56,707 nt of DNA from Heterostelium multicystogenum (taxonomy: Eukaryota > Evosea > Eumycetozoa > Acytosteliales > Acytosteliaceae), in NCBI GenBank assembly GCA_003667245.1, contig RCNN01000098.1:1-56707 (forward strand), written 5' to 3'. The notes under the pieces were generated by a model. It was not told the origin of the DNA, made no database searches, and worked only from the letters and a program-made list of their open reading frames with translations. Every line of letters starts with the position of its first letter. The first letter of the stretch is position 1. The position numbers and the translations under genes were made by a program. Below are positions 24,983 to 33,898 of this stretch, piece by piece.

Positions 24983-25780
24983 TTACGAGCAGAAATCCAA
25001 CGGCAGACGACGAGGCACGAATTGCCCCTGGCCGAGTTGTTCAGCGTCACGCAGGGTGCGCCAAGTGTAGTTGAGGGCCGATTGCACCGCGCTGACCAAC
25101 CCTTCGCCTTGTGCCAACCGACCGGCCAGCGCGCTGGCCAGGGTGCAGCCCGAACCGTGATAACTGCCGGGCAGTCGCTGGCAGGTAAAGGTCTGGTGCG
25201 TGCCGTCGCGGCTGTAGAGGCGGTTGTGCACTTCGTGCTCGTCGCCATGGCCGCCGGTGATCAGCAGGTGCTTGATGAACGGCAGCAGTTTCGCTGCGCA
25301 TTCGTCCGCCGTGCCCTCGGGCAATTCGGCGAGGATGCGTGCTTCAGGCAGGTTGGGGGTGGCGATCATCGACAGCGGCAACAGCCGCTCGCGCATGGCG
25401 TAGCCGACCTCGTCCTTGCCCAGGCTGCCGCCGCCGCCGGCACGCAGCACCGGGTCGCAGACCACCGGCAAATGCGGGTGCGCCTTGAGCAGTTCGACCA
25501 CGGTGTCGACCATCTCCAGGGAACCGAGCATGCCCAGTTTCACCGCGGCCACTTCGGAGTCACCGAGCACGGCGTTGGCCTGGGCCAGCACCCACTCGCG
25601 ATCCAGCACGCGGAAATCGCTGACGTTGACGGTGTTCTGCACAGTCAGCGCGGTGACGGCCGGGGCCGCATGACAGCCCTGGGCGAGCAGGGCTTCGATA
25701 TCTGCCTGCAAGCCGGCGCCACCACTGGGATCATGGCCGGAGAGACAGAGGACAACGGGGCGAGAGCTGTAGATATTCAT
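24983..25780 (-). CDS. thiD: Hydroxymethylpyrimidine/phosphomethylpyrimidine kinase ThiD
   Basis: Phosphorylates HMP twice for thiamine synthesis. Ribokinase-like fold with VLCLSGHDPSGGAGLQADIE, VKLGMLGSLEMVDTV, VCDPVLRAGGGGSL and the anion-hole motif GSYHGSGCTLASALA. Start MNIYSSRPVVLC at 25780 is preferred over an upstream ATG by fit to the family. First gene of thiD-thiE-hemL; no thiamine riboswitch is seen upstream. Confidence 0.95.
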   Translation of the reverse strand: MNIYSSRPVVLCLSGHDPSGGAGLQADIEALLAQGCHAAPAVTALTVQNTVNVSDFRVLDREWVLAQANAVLGDSEVAAVKLGMLGSLEMVDTVVELLKAHPHLPVVCDPVLRAGGGGSLGKDEVGYAMRERLLPLSMIATPNLPEARILAELPEGTADECAAKLLPFIKHLLITGGHGDEHEVHNRLYSRDGTHQTFTCQRLPGSYHGSGCTLASALAGRLAQGEGLVSAVQSALNYTWRTLRDAEQLGQGQFVPRRLPLDFCS

Positions 25781-25898
25781 GGTGCGCGAGCTTACCACCA
25801 AACGCTTTTTGGGTGGCTGTCGGGCGATGGTTGAATTTTTAGCGGAGGCGAAGGTGGAAATGGCTGTTTGCTATCATCGTGAAATACAGGTCAAATGC

Positions 25899-25974
25899 CC
25901 TGTAATGCCCGCTCTAGAGCCTTTCAAAAAATTATTTCAATGGTGTCTTTTGGCCTGTAATGGCTATGCTAGAG
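25899..25974 (+). promoter_or_regulatory. Direct repeat in the promoter region of the histidine kinase gene
   Basis: CCTGTAATGCCCGCTCTAGAG (25899-25919) recurs imperfectly as CCTGTAATGGCTATGCTAGAG (25954-25974), 55 bp apart, in the 286-bp gap between thiD and the kinase gene. The gap has little else; a TTGACA lies at about 26034, too close to the ATG to leave room for a long leader. A regulator binding site is a guess. Confidence 0.35.
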
Positions 25975-26066
25975 TGGATTCAAACCAATAACTGTATCGC
26001 CGGTTTACGTCTGCTCAAAAGGAATGGAGGCTTTTGACATAACCGGACAGGTCACGCTGGGGCTCT

Positions 26067-28445
26067 ATGCGCTATTTGCTGATGTTACTGTTGACCGGGC
26101 TGCCGATGCTGGCCGGCGCAGTCGAGTTCAACGAGACCACCACGCGGTTGCCCCTGGGCCAAGTGATGCAAGTCCTTGAGGACCCCAGTGGCGCCCTGAC
26201 CATTGGCGATATCAGCTCGCCGGTCCTCGCCAGTCGTTTCAAGACCCACGACAAAGCCACATTGAATGCCGGCTATTCGCGCTCGGTGTTCTGGCTCAAG
26301 GTCGATTTGCATTACCGTGCACAGCGCCCGGATGCCCCGCGCCGCTGGCTGCTGGAACTGGCTTACCCGCCGCTGAACCAACTGGAGCTGTACGAGCCTG
26401 ACAGTGTCGGCAACTATCGACTGGTGTCGCGCACCGGCAGCATCCTGCCGTTTTCCAGCCGTGAAATCCGCCAGAGCAACTACCTGTTCAAGCTCGACTT
26501 CGTCCCTGGCCAGCAGGAAACCCTGTACCTGCGCCTGCAAAGCCAGGGCTCGATCCAGGCACCGCTGACCCTCTGGTCCACCACTGCGTACCTCGAAGAA
26601 CAGCCATTGCGCCTGTACGTGCTGGGTGTGATCTACGGCGTGTTGCTCGGCATGCTGATCTACAACCTGTTCATCTACCTGAGCGTGCGCGACACCAGCT
26701 ACCTCTATTACATCCTCTATATCGCCTCGTTCGGCCTGTATCAGCTGTCGGTGAACGGCGTGGCCGTGCAGTATTTCTGGCCGAATAACCCGTGGTGGGC
26801 GAACGCGGCGGTGCCCTTCCTGATCGGTTCGGCGGCGCTGTTCGGCAGCCTGTTTGCCCGCAGTTTCCTGCACACCGCGCTTTACAGTCGCTGGATCAAC
26901 CGGCTGTTGCTGGCCCTGGCGGTCAGCGGCGGGGTGGTGATGGTGCTGGCACTGTTCACCAGTTATGCGCTGGCGCTGCGCCTGGCCACGGCCCTTGCGC
27001 TGGTCTTTACCGTGACCATCTTCGTCGCGGCCATCAAGGCCTGGTATTGCGGCCAGCGCATGGCGCGCTACTTCATCATCGCCTGGACCGCGTTCCTGCT
27101 GGGCGGTGTAGTCAATACGATGATGGTGCTGGGCTACCTGCCCAATGTGTTCCTCACGATGTACGCCAGCCAGATCGGCTCGGCACTGGAAGTGGCCTTG
27201 CTGTCCCTGGCGCTGGCCGACCGGATCAACTCGATGCGCGAGCAACAGGCGCAAATCCTGTTCGACGCCAGCCAGAAACTCGAAGTGCTCAACACGCAAC
27301 TGGCCCACAGCAACCAGCTCAAGGATGAATTCCTCGCCACCTTGACCCACGAGCTGCGCACGCCGATGAACGGTGTGATCGGCTCCCTGGAATTGATGCA
27401 GACCGAGCCGCTGCCAGGCGACCTCGCGCAGTACCATCAAACCGCCTCCGGTGCGGCCCGCGAGATGATGCGCATGGTCAACGGCATCCTCACCCTCACC
27501 GAATTGCAGGCCGGGCGCCTCAGCCCGCAACCCCAAGTGTTCAGCCTGCGTGGGCTGCTCGACACCTTGCGCCAGCAGTTCGCGGCCAGCGCCCAGAACA
27601 AAGGGTTGGCGTTCTCCATTGATCTGGCAGAAGACCTGCCGGACCGCATCAACGGTGATCCCGGCAAGCTGGCGCAGTGCCTGGATTGCCTGTTGGACAA
27701 TGCCTTCAAGTTCACCCACGAGGGCTCGGTGCGTGTGCGGGTGGTCGGTGTGCCCCAGGCGGACGGAACGCTGCGCCTGACCTTCATTGTCACTGACACC
27801 GGCATCGGCTTCGCCTACCTCGATGAGGCGACCCTGTATCAGCGCTTCTTCCAGCTCGATGGCTCGACCACTCGCCAATACGGCGGCATGGGCATTGGCC
27901 TGGCGATCTGCCGGCAATTGATCGAGTTGCTCGGTGGGCGCCTCACCCACAATTCCGAGCCGCGGCGCGGCAGTCGCTTCCAGCTGGAACTTGCAGTCAG
28001 CCCCGTCCAGCCAGAACCGGCTGCCGTGCGGCGAGTACCGCAGGCGCAACGCACGCCGCAGGAGTGCACGGTGCTGCTGGTGGACGACAACAGCGTGGCG
28101 CAACTGGTGGTGCGCGGCATGTTGCTCAAGCTCGGTTATCGGGTGAAAACCGTCGACAATGGGCCGGCCGCCCTGGCGTTGCTGCAGAGCCAAACCTTCG
28201 ACGCAGTGTTGCTGGATGTGCCCGAGGGCGGCTTTTCGCTGTGCTGCCAGATCCGTGCGTTGCCCGGCTGTGGTGAGCTGCCGGTGATCGCCTTGAGCAC
28301 CTCGTTACAAGCCCCGGAACGCGAGCGCTGCCACGGCGTGGGTATCACCGACCGAGTGGCCAAACCGGTACGTTTCGAGGCCCTGCAACGGGTGCTGCAA
28401 CTGCGGTTGTTGCATATGGTTGAGGGTGAAAGCGCCGCCAATTAG
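26067..28445 (+). CDS. Hybrid sensor histidine kinase with 7TMR-DISM sensor
   Basis: 792 residues. Signal sequence, periplasmic 7TMR-DISMED2 domain (about 30-160; FKTHDKATLNAGYSRSVFWLKV), seven membrane helices (about 185-385), then HisKA with the phospho-His in ATLTHELRTPMNG (residue ~428), the HATPase domain with LLDNAFKFTHEG, DTGIGF and GMGIGLAIC, and a receiver domain starting TVLLVDDNS with Asp in LLDV (~717) and Lys in AKPVRF. The loop after that Asp (VPEGGFSLC) is shorter than usual. The signal is unknown; DISM domains often bind carbohydrates. A terminator follows. Confidence 0.92.
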   Translation: MRYLLMLLLTGLPMLAGAVEFNETTTRLPLGQVMQVLEDPSGALTIGDISSPVLASRFKTHDKATLNAGYSRSVFWLKVDLHYRAQRPDAPRRWLLELAYPPLNQLELYEPDSVGNYRLVSRTGSILPFSSREIRQSNYLFKLDFVPGQQETLYLRLQSQGSIQAPLTLWSTTAYLEEQPLRLYVLGVIYGVLLGMLIYNLFIYLSVRDTSYLYYILYIASFGLYQLSVNGVAVQYFWPNNPWWANAAVPFLIGSAALFGSLFARSFLHTALYSRWINRLLLALAVSGGVVMVLALFTSYALALRLATALALVFTVTIFVAAIKAWYCGQRMARYFIIAWTAFLLGGVVNTMMVLGYLPNVFLTMYASQIGSALEVALLSLALADRINSMREQQAQILFDASQKLEVLNTQLAHSNQLKDEFLATLTHELRTPMNGVIGSLELMQTEPLPGDLAQYHQTASGAAREMMRMVNGILTLTELQAGRLSPQPQVFSLRGLLDTLRQQFAASAQNKGLAFSIDLAEDLPDRINGDPGKLAQCLDCLLDNAFKFTHEGSVRVRVVGVPQADGTLRLTFIVTDTGIGFAYLDEATLYQRFFQLDGSTTRQYGGMGIGLAICRQLIELLGGRLTHNSEPRRGSRFQLELAVSPVQPEPAAVRRVPQAQRTPQECTVLLVDDNSVAQLVVRGMLLKLGYRVKTVDNGPAALALLQSQTFDAVLLDVPEGGFSLCCQIRALPGCGELPVIALSTSLQAPERERCHGVGITDRVAKPVRFEALQRVLQLRLLHMVEGESAAN

Positions 28446-28493
28446 GCGTTTATGCCACTTTTTTAACCCGGGTGACGGTGCTTAACTGAAATT

Positions 28494-28520
28494 CAGGCCT
28501 CAATGAACGTGGCCTTTTTT
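28494..28520 (+). terminator. Rho-independent terminator of the kinase gene
   Basis: AGGCC (28495-28499), loop TCAATGAACGT, GGCCT and a T6 run at 28515-28520. It sits between the kinase and the acyl-CoA dehydrogenase genes, right before the latter's AGGAGG site. Confidence 0.7.
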
Positions 28521-28533
28521 CAGGAGGCCCGTC

Positions 28534-30186
28534 ATGCACCTGCACCAGTTCGCCGAAACCCACGACGTCACCAACCAGCCACCGTCCCTGGACGGCACCA
28601 ATCTGTACCGTATCGACTTGCCGCTGCAAGACTGGTCCCGACGCTTCGGCGCCGGCTGGGCCGAGCAGCGCATCGACACCTATGGTGCGCTGGCGGGCGG
28701 GCCGCTGATGGAAGCCGGGTTCCTGGCCAACCAGAACAAACCGGTGTTCAACAGCCATGACCGGTTTGGCCATCGCATCGACCTGGTGGAGTTTCATCCG
28801 GCCTACCACGAACTGATGCGCACCGCCGTCGAACACGGCCTGCCGTCGTTGCCGTGGGCCCATCCGCAATCCGGCGCCCATGTGGCCCGTGCGGCGATGA
28901 CCTACCTGCACAGCCAGGCCGAAGCCGGCACCGGCTGCCCGCTGACCATGACGTTCGCCTGCGTCCCGGCCCTGCGCCTGCAGCCAGACCTGGCTGAAAC
29001 CTGGCTGCCGAAAATCCTCGCCACCGAATACGACCCGCGCAACGTCGGCATCGCCCACAAGGCCGGCGCCACCATCGGCATGGCCATGACCGAGAAACAG
29101 GGTGGCACCGACGTGCGCGCCAACACCACCCGCGCTTACCCGGTGGGCGCTGGCGGCCCGGGCCAGGCGTATGAGTTGGTGGGGCACAAGTGGTTCTGTT
29201 CGGCGCCGATGTGCGATGGCTTCCTCACCCTGGCCCAGACCGACAAGGGCCTGACCTGTTTCCTGCTGCCCCGGCACCGCCCGGATGACACCCGCAACGA
29301 GTTCTACATCCAGCGCCTGAAAAACAAGCTCGGCAACTGCTCCAACGCTTCCAGCGAAGTGGAGTTTCGTGGCGCGCTGGCCTGGATGATCGGTGAAGAA
29401 GGGCGCGGCGTACCGACCATCATCGAGATGGTGGCGATGACCCGCTTCGATTGCATGGTCGGCTCCAGCGCCCTGATGCGCCAGGCGCTGACCCAGGCCA
29501 GCCATCATTGCGCTCACCGCCTGGTAGGTGGCCGGGTGCTCAGCGAGCAACCGTTGATGCAGAACGTACTGGCCGACCTGGCCCTGGAAAGCGAGGCGTC
29601 CCTGGCCTTGAGCATGCGCATGGGGCGCGCGCTGGACCATCTGGATAACGAACAGGAAGCCAAATTCGCCCGGCTGGTGACGGCGGTGGGCAAGTACTGG
29701 ATCTGCAAGCGCGCGCCCGCGATGATCAACGAAGCCGCCGAGTGCATGGGCGGTGCGGGGTATGTCGAGGACAGTATCCTGCCGCGCTTGTACCGTGAGG
29801 CGCCGGTCAACTCGACGTGGGAAGGTTCCGGCAATGTGCAGTGCCTGGATGTGCTGCGGGCCCTGTCCAAAGAACCGGGCGTATTGGAGGCGCTGTTTGT
29901 CGAGCTGGGGGATGGTCATGGCCACAAGCACCTGGCGCGGCATATCGAGCAGTTGAAGTCGGCGTTCATGGACACTCAGGACATCCAGTACCGTGCCCGC
30001 CAACTCACCGAGGACATCGCGGTGGCGTTGCAGGCCAAGCTGCTGCTGGAGGCGGGCAATGCCAGTGTGAGTGATGGCTTTATCGCCAGCCGACTGGGTG
30101 AGTCGTCGGGCCGGGTCTATGGCACCTTGCCGCGCGGTGTGGATGTGGAGGCCATCGTCGCCCGGTCGACACCTCAAATCCTCTGA
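28534..30186 (+). CDS. AidB-like acyl-CoA dehydrogenase
   Basis: 550 residues. FAD-binding acyl-CoA dehydrogenase fold of the AidB/isovaleryl group: GMAMTEKQGGTDVRANTT, HKWFCSAPMCDGFLTLAQT, RFDCMVGSSALMRQAL, the base-containing region MNEAAECMGGAGYVEDS (MINEAAECMGG in the sequence) and PRLYREAPVNSTWEGSGN. AidB in E. coli belongs to the adaptive response to alkylation; the true substrate is not settled. Strong CAGGAGG site; unbroken. Confidence 0.92.
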   Translation: MHLHQFAETHDVTNQPPSLDGTNLYRIDLPLQDWSRRFGAGWAEQRIDTYGALAGGPLMEAGFLANQNKPVFNSHDRFGHRIDLVEFHPAYHELMRTAVEHGLPSLPWAHPQSGAHVARAAMTYLHSQAEAGTGCPLTMTFACVPALRLQPDLAETWLPKILATEYDPRNVGIAHKAGATIGMAMTEKQGGTDVRANTTRAYPVGAGGPGQAYELVGHKWFCSAPMCDGFLTLAQTDKGLTCFLLPRHRPDDTRNEFYIQRLKNKLGNCSNASSEVEFRGALAWMIGEEGRGVPTIIEMVAMTRFDCMVGSSALMRQALTQASHHCAHRLVGGRVLSEQPLMQNVLADLALESEASLALSMRMGRALDHLDNEQEAKFARLVTAVGKYWICKRAPAMINEAAECMGGAGYVEDSILPRLYREAPVNSTWEGSGNVQCLDVLRALSKEPGVLEALFVELGDGHGHKHLARHIEQLKSAFMDTQDIQYRARQLTEDIAVALQAKLLLEAGNASVSDGFIASRLGESSGRVYGTLPRGVDVEAIVARSTPQIL

Positions 30187-30201
30187 ATGAATGCGGGCAA
30201 A

Positions 30202-30308
30202 ATGTGCGAGCGGGCTTGCTCGCGAAGGCGGTGGATCAGCCAATACATGTGCTGACTGACCTACCGCTTTCGCGAGCAAGTCGAATCGTCGCACCGCCGC
30301 TCCCACAT
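30202..30308 (+). repeat. REP pair with a 17-bp insertion in the right arm
   Basis: Left unit ATGTGCGAGCGGGCTTGCTC; right unit starts CGCGAGCAAG and ends CGCTCCCACAT, but TCGAATCGTCGCACCGC lies between where other copies have only CC. Confidence 0.85.
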
Positions 30309-30387
30309 TATTGATCGCATTCCAATTCCGGTGTTCCAGTGCGCCAGGGATACAGGCAAGATGAAGGCCTGCAAGTCAGAACACAGG

Positions 30388-31860
30388 ATGCTTACCGTGA
30401 CCGAAGCTTTTGTTGTCGTTCAAACCGCCGAAGAAGCCGTGGATCGGCTGGCGGCTCTCCATGAGCGTGCCACTGGCGCGCTCAATCAAGCCCTCAAGCG
30501 CTACCTCAAAGACCGCGTCGAACCCGACGCTGAACAACGTGCGATGTTTCGCTACCCGGAACTGCGCCTGACCTACCTGGTGCAGGGCGAAGTCCCACAG
30601 ACCACCCGGGCGTATGCCAAGGTTCAGTTGCCGGGGACCTACAGCGTTACCGTCACCCATCCGTCGGCCTTCCGCAAATACCTGCTGGAGCAACTGGTGC
30701 CGTTGATGCACGACTTCACCGTGACGGTGGAAGTGGGCGTCAGCCAGCAGAACATTCCCTACCCGTACGTGGTGGAGCAGGGTGACGAACTGGCCGGCTC
30801 CGGTGTGACTGCCGCCACGCTGGCGCGGGTGTTCCCGAGTACCGACCTGTCTGCCGCCACCGATGGCATCGCCGACGGGCTGTACGACTGGGAAAACACC
30901 GACCCGCTGCCATTGGCATTGTTCGATGCCGCCCGCGTCGACTTCTCCCTGCGCCGCCTGGTGCACTACACCGGCAGCGACTGGCGCCATGTGCAGCCGT
31001 GGATTTTGCTGACCAACTACCACCGCTACGTTGACCAGTTCATCGTGCATGGCCTGGAACAGTTGCGCAGCGACCCGCGCTTTATCCGCATGGTGCTGCC
31101 GGGCAATGTGATCATCGACAAGAGCATGGACCACGGCGAAGCGTCTGCCATTGCTGCCGGCGTGGTCTGGCACCGTTATCAGATGCCGGCCTACCACTTG
31201 CAGGCGAGCGACGGCCATGGTGTGACCCTGGTGAACATCGGCGTCGGCCCGTCCAATGCCAAGAACATCACCGACCACCTCGCCGTATTGCGTCCGCATT
31301 GCTGGCTGATGATTGGTCACTGCGGCGGGCTGCGCCAATCCCAGACCATCGGTGACTACGTGCTGGCTCACGCCTACATGCGTCGCGACGGGATTCTCGA
31401 CCGGGTAGTGCCGCCGAACATTCCGATCCCGGCCCTGGCCGAAGTGCAGATGGCCTTGCAGCAAGCCGCGGCCAACGTCACCGGCGAGAAAGGCGAAGAG
31501 CTGAAAAAGCGCCTGCGCACCGGCACCGTGCTGACCTACGACGACCGCAACTGGGAGCTGCGCTGGGCCCAGGAGCGTCCGCTGATCAACCTGTCCCGCG
31601 CCGTGGCCGTGGATATGGAAAGCGGTACCATCGCCGCCCAGGGCTACCGCCTGCGGGTGCCGTACGGCACGTTGCTGTGTGTGTCGGATAAACCGCTGCA
31701 CAGCGAGATCAAGCTGCCGGGATCGGCCAACGCGTTCTACGAGCGTGCGGTCAGCCAGCACTTGAAGATCGGCATCGAGGCGGTGGATCTGTTGCGCACC
31801 GAACTCAACTCGTTGCACTCGCGCAAACTGCGCAGCTTCGACGAGCCGCCGTTCCGCTAA
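30388..31860 (+). CDS. amn: AMP nucleosidase
   Basis: Splits AMP to adenine and ribose 5-phosphate. N-terminal regulatory domain ([19 protein letters not shown]), then the catalytic phosphorylase-like domain with [58 protein letters not shown] and [16 protein letters not shown]. The start at 30388 (MLTVTEAF) gives 490 residues, the family length; GTG 30397 is an alternative. Unbroken. Confidence 0.94.
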   Translation: MLTVTEAFVVVQTAEEAVDRLAALHERATGALNQALKRYLKDRVEPDAEQRAMFRYPELRLTYLVQGEVPQTTRAYAKVQLPGTYSVTVTHPSAFRKYLLEQLVPLMHDFTVTVEVGVSQQNIPYPYVVEQGDELAGSGVTAATLARVFPSTDLSAATDGIADGLYDWENTDPLPLALFDAARVDFSLRRLVHYTGSDWRHVQPWILLTNYHRYVDQFIVHGLEQLRSDPRFIRMVLPGNVIIDKSMDHGEASAIAAGVVWHRYQMPAYHLQASDGHGVTLVNIGVGPSNAKNITDHLAVLRPHCWLMIGHCGGLRQSQTIGDYVLAHAYMRRDGILDRVVPPNIPIPALAEVQMALQQAAANVTGEKGEELKKRLRTGTVLTYDDRNWELRWAQERPLINLSRAVAVDMESGTIAAQGYRLRVPYGTLLCVSDKPLHSEIKLPGSANAFYERAVSQHLKIGIEAVDLLRTELNSLHSRKLRSFDEPPFR

Positions 31861-31878
31861 ACGGTTGGGATGGTTATT

Positions 31879-31917
31879 TAACGGTCAGGCCACTAGCATT
31901 GTCGGTCCTGACCGTTA
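31879..31917 (+). terminator. Inverted repeat between amn and rluE
   Basis: TAACGGTCAGG and CCTGACCGTTA form an 11-bp perfect stem around a 17-nt loop. No T-run follows on either strand, so it may be a terminator helped by Rho, or an operator for rluE, whose ATG is 15 bases on. Confidence 0.5.
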
Positions 31918-31931
31918 GATGTTCCTTTGCC

Positions 31932-32573
31932 ATGTCCCGTCCTGCCCGTCCTGTTTCCCGCCGCCCCGGTGTGAAAAGTCCGCAAACCTCGTCAGCCCCG
32001 CGTCGTGTCGCCAAGGCGCCACCGGCCGATCCCAAGTTGATCCTGTTCAATAAACCCTTCGATGTGCTGACCCAATTCAGCGATGAAGGCGGGCGGGCGA
32101 CCCTCAAGGATTTCATCGACATCCCCGGCATTTACCCGGCCGGGCGCCTGGACCGTGACAGTGAAGGCCTGTTGCTGCTGACCAACGACGGCCAATTGCA
32201 GGCGCGCATCGCGGACCCCAAGCACAAGCTGGCGAAAACCTATTGGGTGCAGGTGGAAGGCGAACCGACCGAGGAACAGCTGCAACGCCTGCGCGACGGT
32301 GTGGAGCTCAACGACGGCATGACCCTGCCCGCCGAAGCCCGGCAACTGGACGAGCCACAACTGTGGCCACGCAACCCGCCGGTGCGGTTTCGCAAGAGCG
32401 TGCCGACCCATTGGCTGGAGTTGGTGATTCGTGAAGGGCGTAACCGCCAGGTGCGGCGCATGACGGCGGCAGTGGGGTTGCCGACGCTGCGTCTGGTGCG
32501 GGTGCGGATTGGTGACTGGTCGATCGACGGCCTGGACCAAGGCCAATGGAAAGAAGTGCCGGCGCGCTTATAA
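31932..32573 (+). CDS. rluE: 23S rRNA pseudouridine synthase RluE
   Basis: Makes pseudouridine 2457 in 23S r[23 protein letters not shown], the catalytic Asp in [30 protein letters not shown] and [20 protein letters not shown]. No S4 domain, as in RluE. The N-terminal 30 residues are basic and disordered. Start [11 protein letters not shown] at 31932. Overlaps the DUF2788 gene by six bases, tail to tail. Confidence 0.92.
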   Translation: MSRPARPVSRRPGVKSPQTSSAPRRVAKAPPADPKLILFNKPFDVLTQFSDEGGRATLKDFIDIPGIYPAGRLDRDSEGLLLLTNDGQLQARIADPKHKLAKTYWVQVEGEPTEEQLQRLRDGVELNDGMTLPAEARQLDEPQLWPRNPPVRFRKSVPTHWLELVIREGRNRQVRRMTAAVGLPTLRLVRVRIGDWSIDGLDQGQWKEVPARL

Positions 32574-32786
32574 GGCGCCGGACTCGATCAGGCCGATCAC
32601 CACGCTTTTGATGATGAACGCGGCAACGCCCAGGCCCAGCACGAAGAACAGGATCATCGAGCCAAAGCGCCCGGCCTTGGATTTCTTCGCCAGGTCCCAG
32701 ACGATAAAGCCCATGAAAATGATCAGGATGCTGACCAGGCCGGTCATCATCCATTCTTCAAACACGGCGGGATCAATCGAGTTCAT
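32568..32786 (-). CDS. DUF2788 small membrane protein
   Basis: 72 residues with two predicted membrane helices ([19 protein letters not shown] and [19 protein letters not shown]) joined by a basic loop (KKSKAGR). Belongs to the DUF2788 family found across Pseudomonas; role unknown. Confidence 0.85.
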   Translation of the reverse strand: MNSIDPAVFEEWMMTGLVSILIIFMGFIVWDLAKKSKAGRFGSMILFFVLGLGVAAFIIKSVVIGLIESGAL

Positions 32787-32897
32787 CGGGTCGTTTCCGG
32801 TTGGGGCAGGGCGCCGATTATACGCCAGGGCAATCGGCGCGACATTGACCTGCGTCCGTCTGCCGCAGACTTACCACCCTGCGGGAACACAGTCAAA

Positions 32898-32990
32898 ATG
32901 TGGGAGCGGGCTTGCTCGCGAATGCGGTGGATCAGTCAGCACATTCGGTGCCTGGCACACCGCATTCGCGAGCAAGCCCGCTCCCACATT
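32898..32990 (+). repeat. REP inverted pair
   Basis: Full units in inverted order around TCAGTCAGCACATTCGGTGC. It lies upstream of the DUF2788 gene and after the 3' end of the Lrp gene. Confidence 0.92.
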
Positions 32991-33005
32991 TGTTCCGCGC
33001 TGGTC

Positions 33006-33485
33006 TTAAGTGCGCAGGTGGGTCAGCGGCAGCTCGGTGCTGTTGAGCACCTGGTTCAGCACAAAGCTTGAACGCACGCTGGTGACGCCTTCGATGCGGG
33101 TCAGGTGGCCCAGCAGCAACTTCTGGTAGTGATCCATGTCTGGCACCACCACTTTCAGCTGATAGTCGGCGTCCATCCCGGTCACCAGGCTGCATTCCAG
33201 CACTTGCGGCAAGGTGCGGATGGCCGCTTCGAAGTTCTCGAAACGTTCGGGGGTGTGTCGGTCCATGCCGATCAGCACGTAGGCCGTCAGACTCAGGCCG
33301 AGCATCTTGCGGTCGAGCAAGGCGACCTGGCGGGCGATGTAGCCGTCGTCTTCAAGTTGCTTGACCCGGCGTGAGCACGGCGAAGGCGACAGGCCGATGC
33401 GCTCGGCCAACTCCTGGTTGGAGATCCTCGCGTCGCGCTGCAATTCCGCCAAAATACTCAGGTCGTATCGGTCAAGTTTGCTCAT
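33006..33485 (-). CDS. Lrp/AsnC family transcriptional regulator
   Basis: 159 residues: AsnC-type winged HTH at the start (LDRYDLSILAELQRDARISN, SPSPCSRRVKQLEDDGYI) and the RAM ligand domain (VLECSLVTGMDADYQLKVV). Ligand probably an amino acid. Unbroken. Transcribed away from the structured intergenic region at 33590-33797. Confidence 0.93.
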   Translation of the reverse strand: MSKLDRYDLSILAELQRDARISNQELAERIGLSPSPCSRRVKQLEDDGYIARQVALLDRKMLGLSLTAYVLIGMDRHTPERFENFEAAIRTLPQVLECSLVTGMDADYQLKVVVPDMDHYQKLLLGHLTRIEGVTSVRSSFVLNQVLNSTELPLTHLRT

Positions 33486-33589
33486 GGGGCTGGCCTTTGT
33501 CGTAACTATTGCGGTGAATTATCTATCCAGGGTTAAAATTGCGCAAGCACTGTTTATTGACGCAATCTTCGCAATCATCTGCCCGAGGC

Positions 33590-33797
33590 CGAGGCGTAGA
33601 GTTATCAACAGAATCACTGCCCGGACATACAGTCCACTGCAGCCCGCCAATAAGGCCGGCTGCGGCCGCCAACCCCACAGGGTTGCCCCGGCCCCCGGGC
33701 TGCACACTGTCCACAAGACGGCGTGAGGTGAGCCGACGTCAAAAGCGTTGAGCCAGGACGAAGTTCTCAAGGGGCGACCGACGGGTCGCCCCTTTTT
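33590..33797 (+). ncRNA. Candidate structured RNA ending in a terminator
   Basis: This 412-bp gap (33486-33898) has no convincing gene. Stems can be drawn in it: GCAGCC/GGCTGC, CAACCC/GGGTTG, CCCGG/CCGGG and GACGGC/GCCGACGTC. A strong terminator closes it. It may be a small RNA or the leader of a transcript that stops early before the DUF6515 gene. It does not match tmRNA, 6S, RNase P or RsmX/Y/Z as I know them. Confidence 0.35.
33769..33797 (+). terminator. Strong Rho-independent terminator
   Basis: GGGGCGACC (33771-33779), loop GACG, GGTCGCCCC (33784-33792), then T5, with AA/TT extending the stem. It is over 100 bp upstream of the DUF6515 start and points toward it, so it ends something transcribed from within the gap. 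Confidence 0.85.
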
Positions 33798-33898
33798 ATT
33801 GCCTGCGAAAATAGTTCTCGTGACTGATAACCTCTCGCAGAACCGGGCCCCGGTTTTCCAGTCTTACGTGTAGGCCCTAATCCGCAGTGAGGAATAGC

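Noticed and set aside
24960..25800. A TPP riboswitch ahead of thiD
   Set aside because: No sequence resembling the conserved CUGAGA core was found upstream of the thiD start.
26085..28193. A 702-codon open frame opposite the histidine kinase
   Set aside because: Shadow frame; Gln/His/Arg-rich composition without any domain, while the plus strand has a full kinase.
28450..30306. A 618-codon minus-strand frame
   Set aside because: Antisense of the acyl-CoA dehydrogenase gene and the REP pair.
33600..33720. Possible DnaA boxes (TTATCAACA, TGTCCACA) suggesting an origin
   Set aside because: Only two imperfect matches, no dnaA or rpmH nearby and no AT-rich unwinding region.
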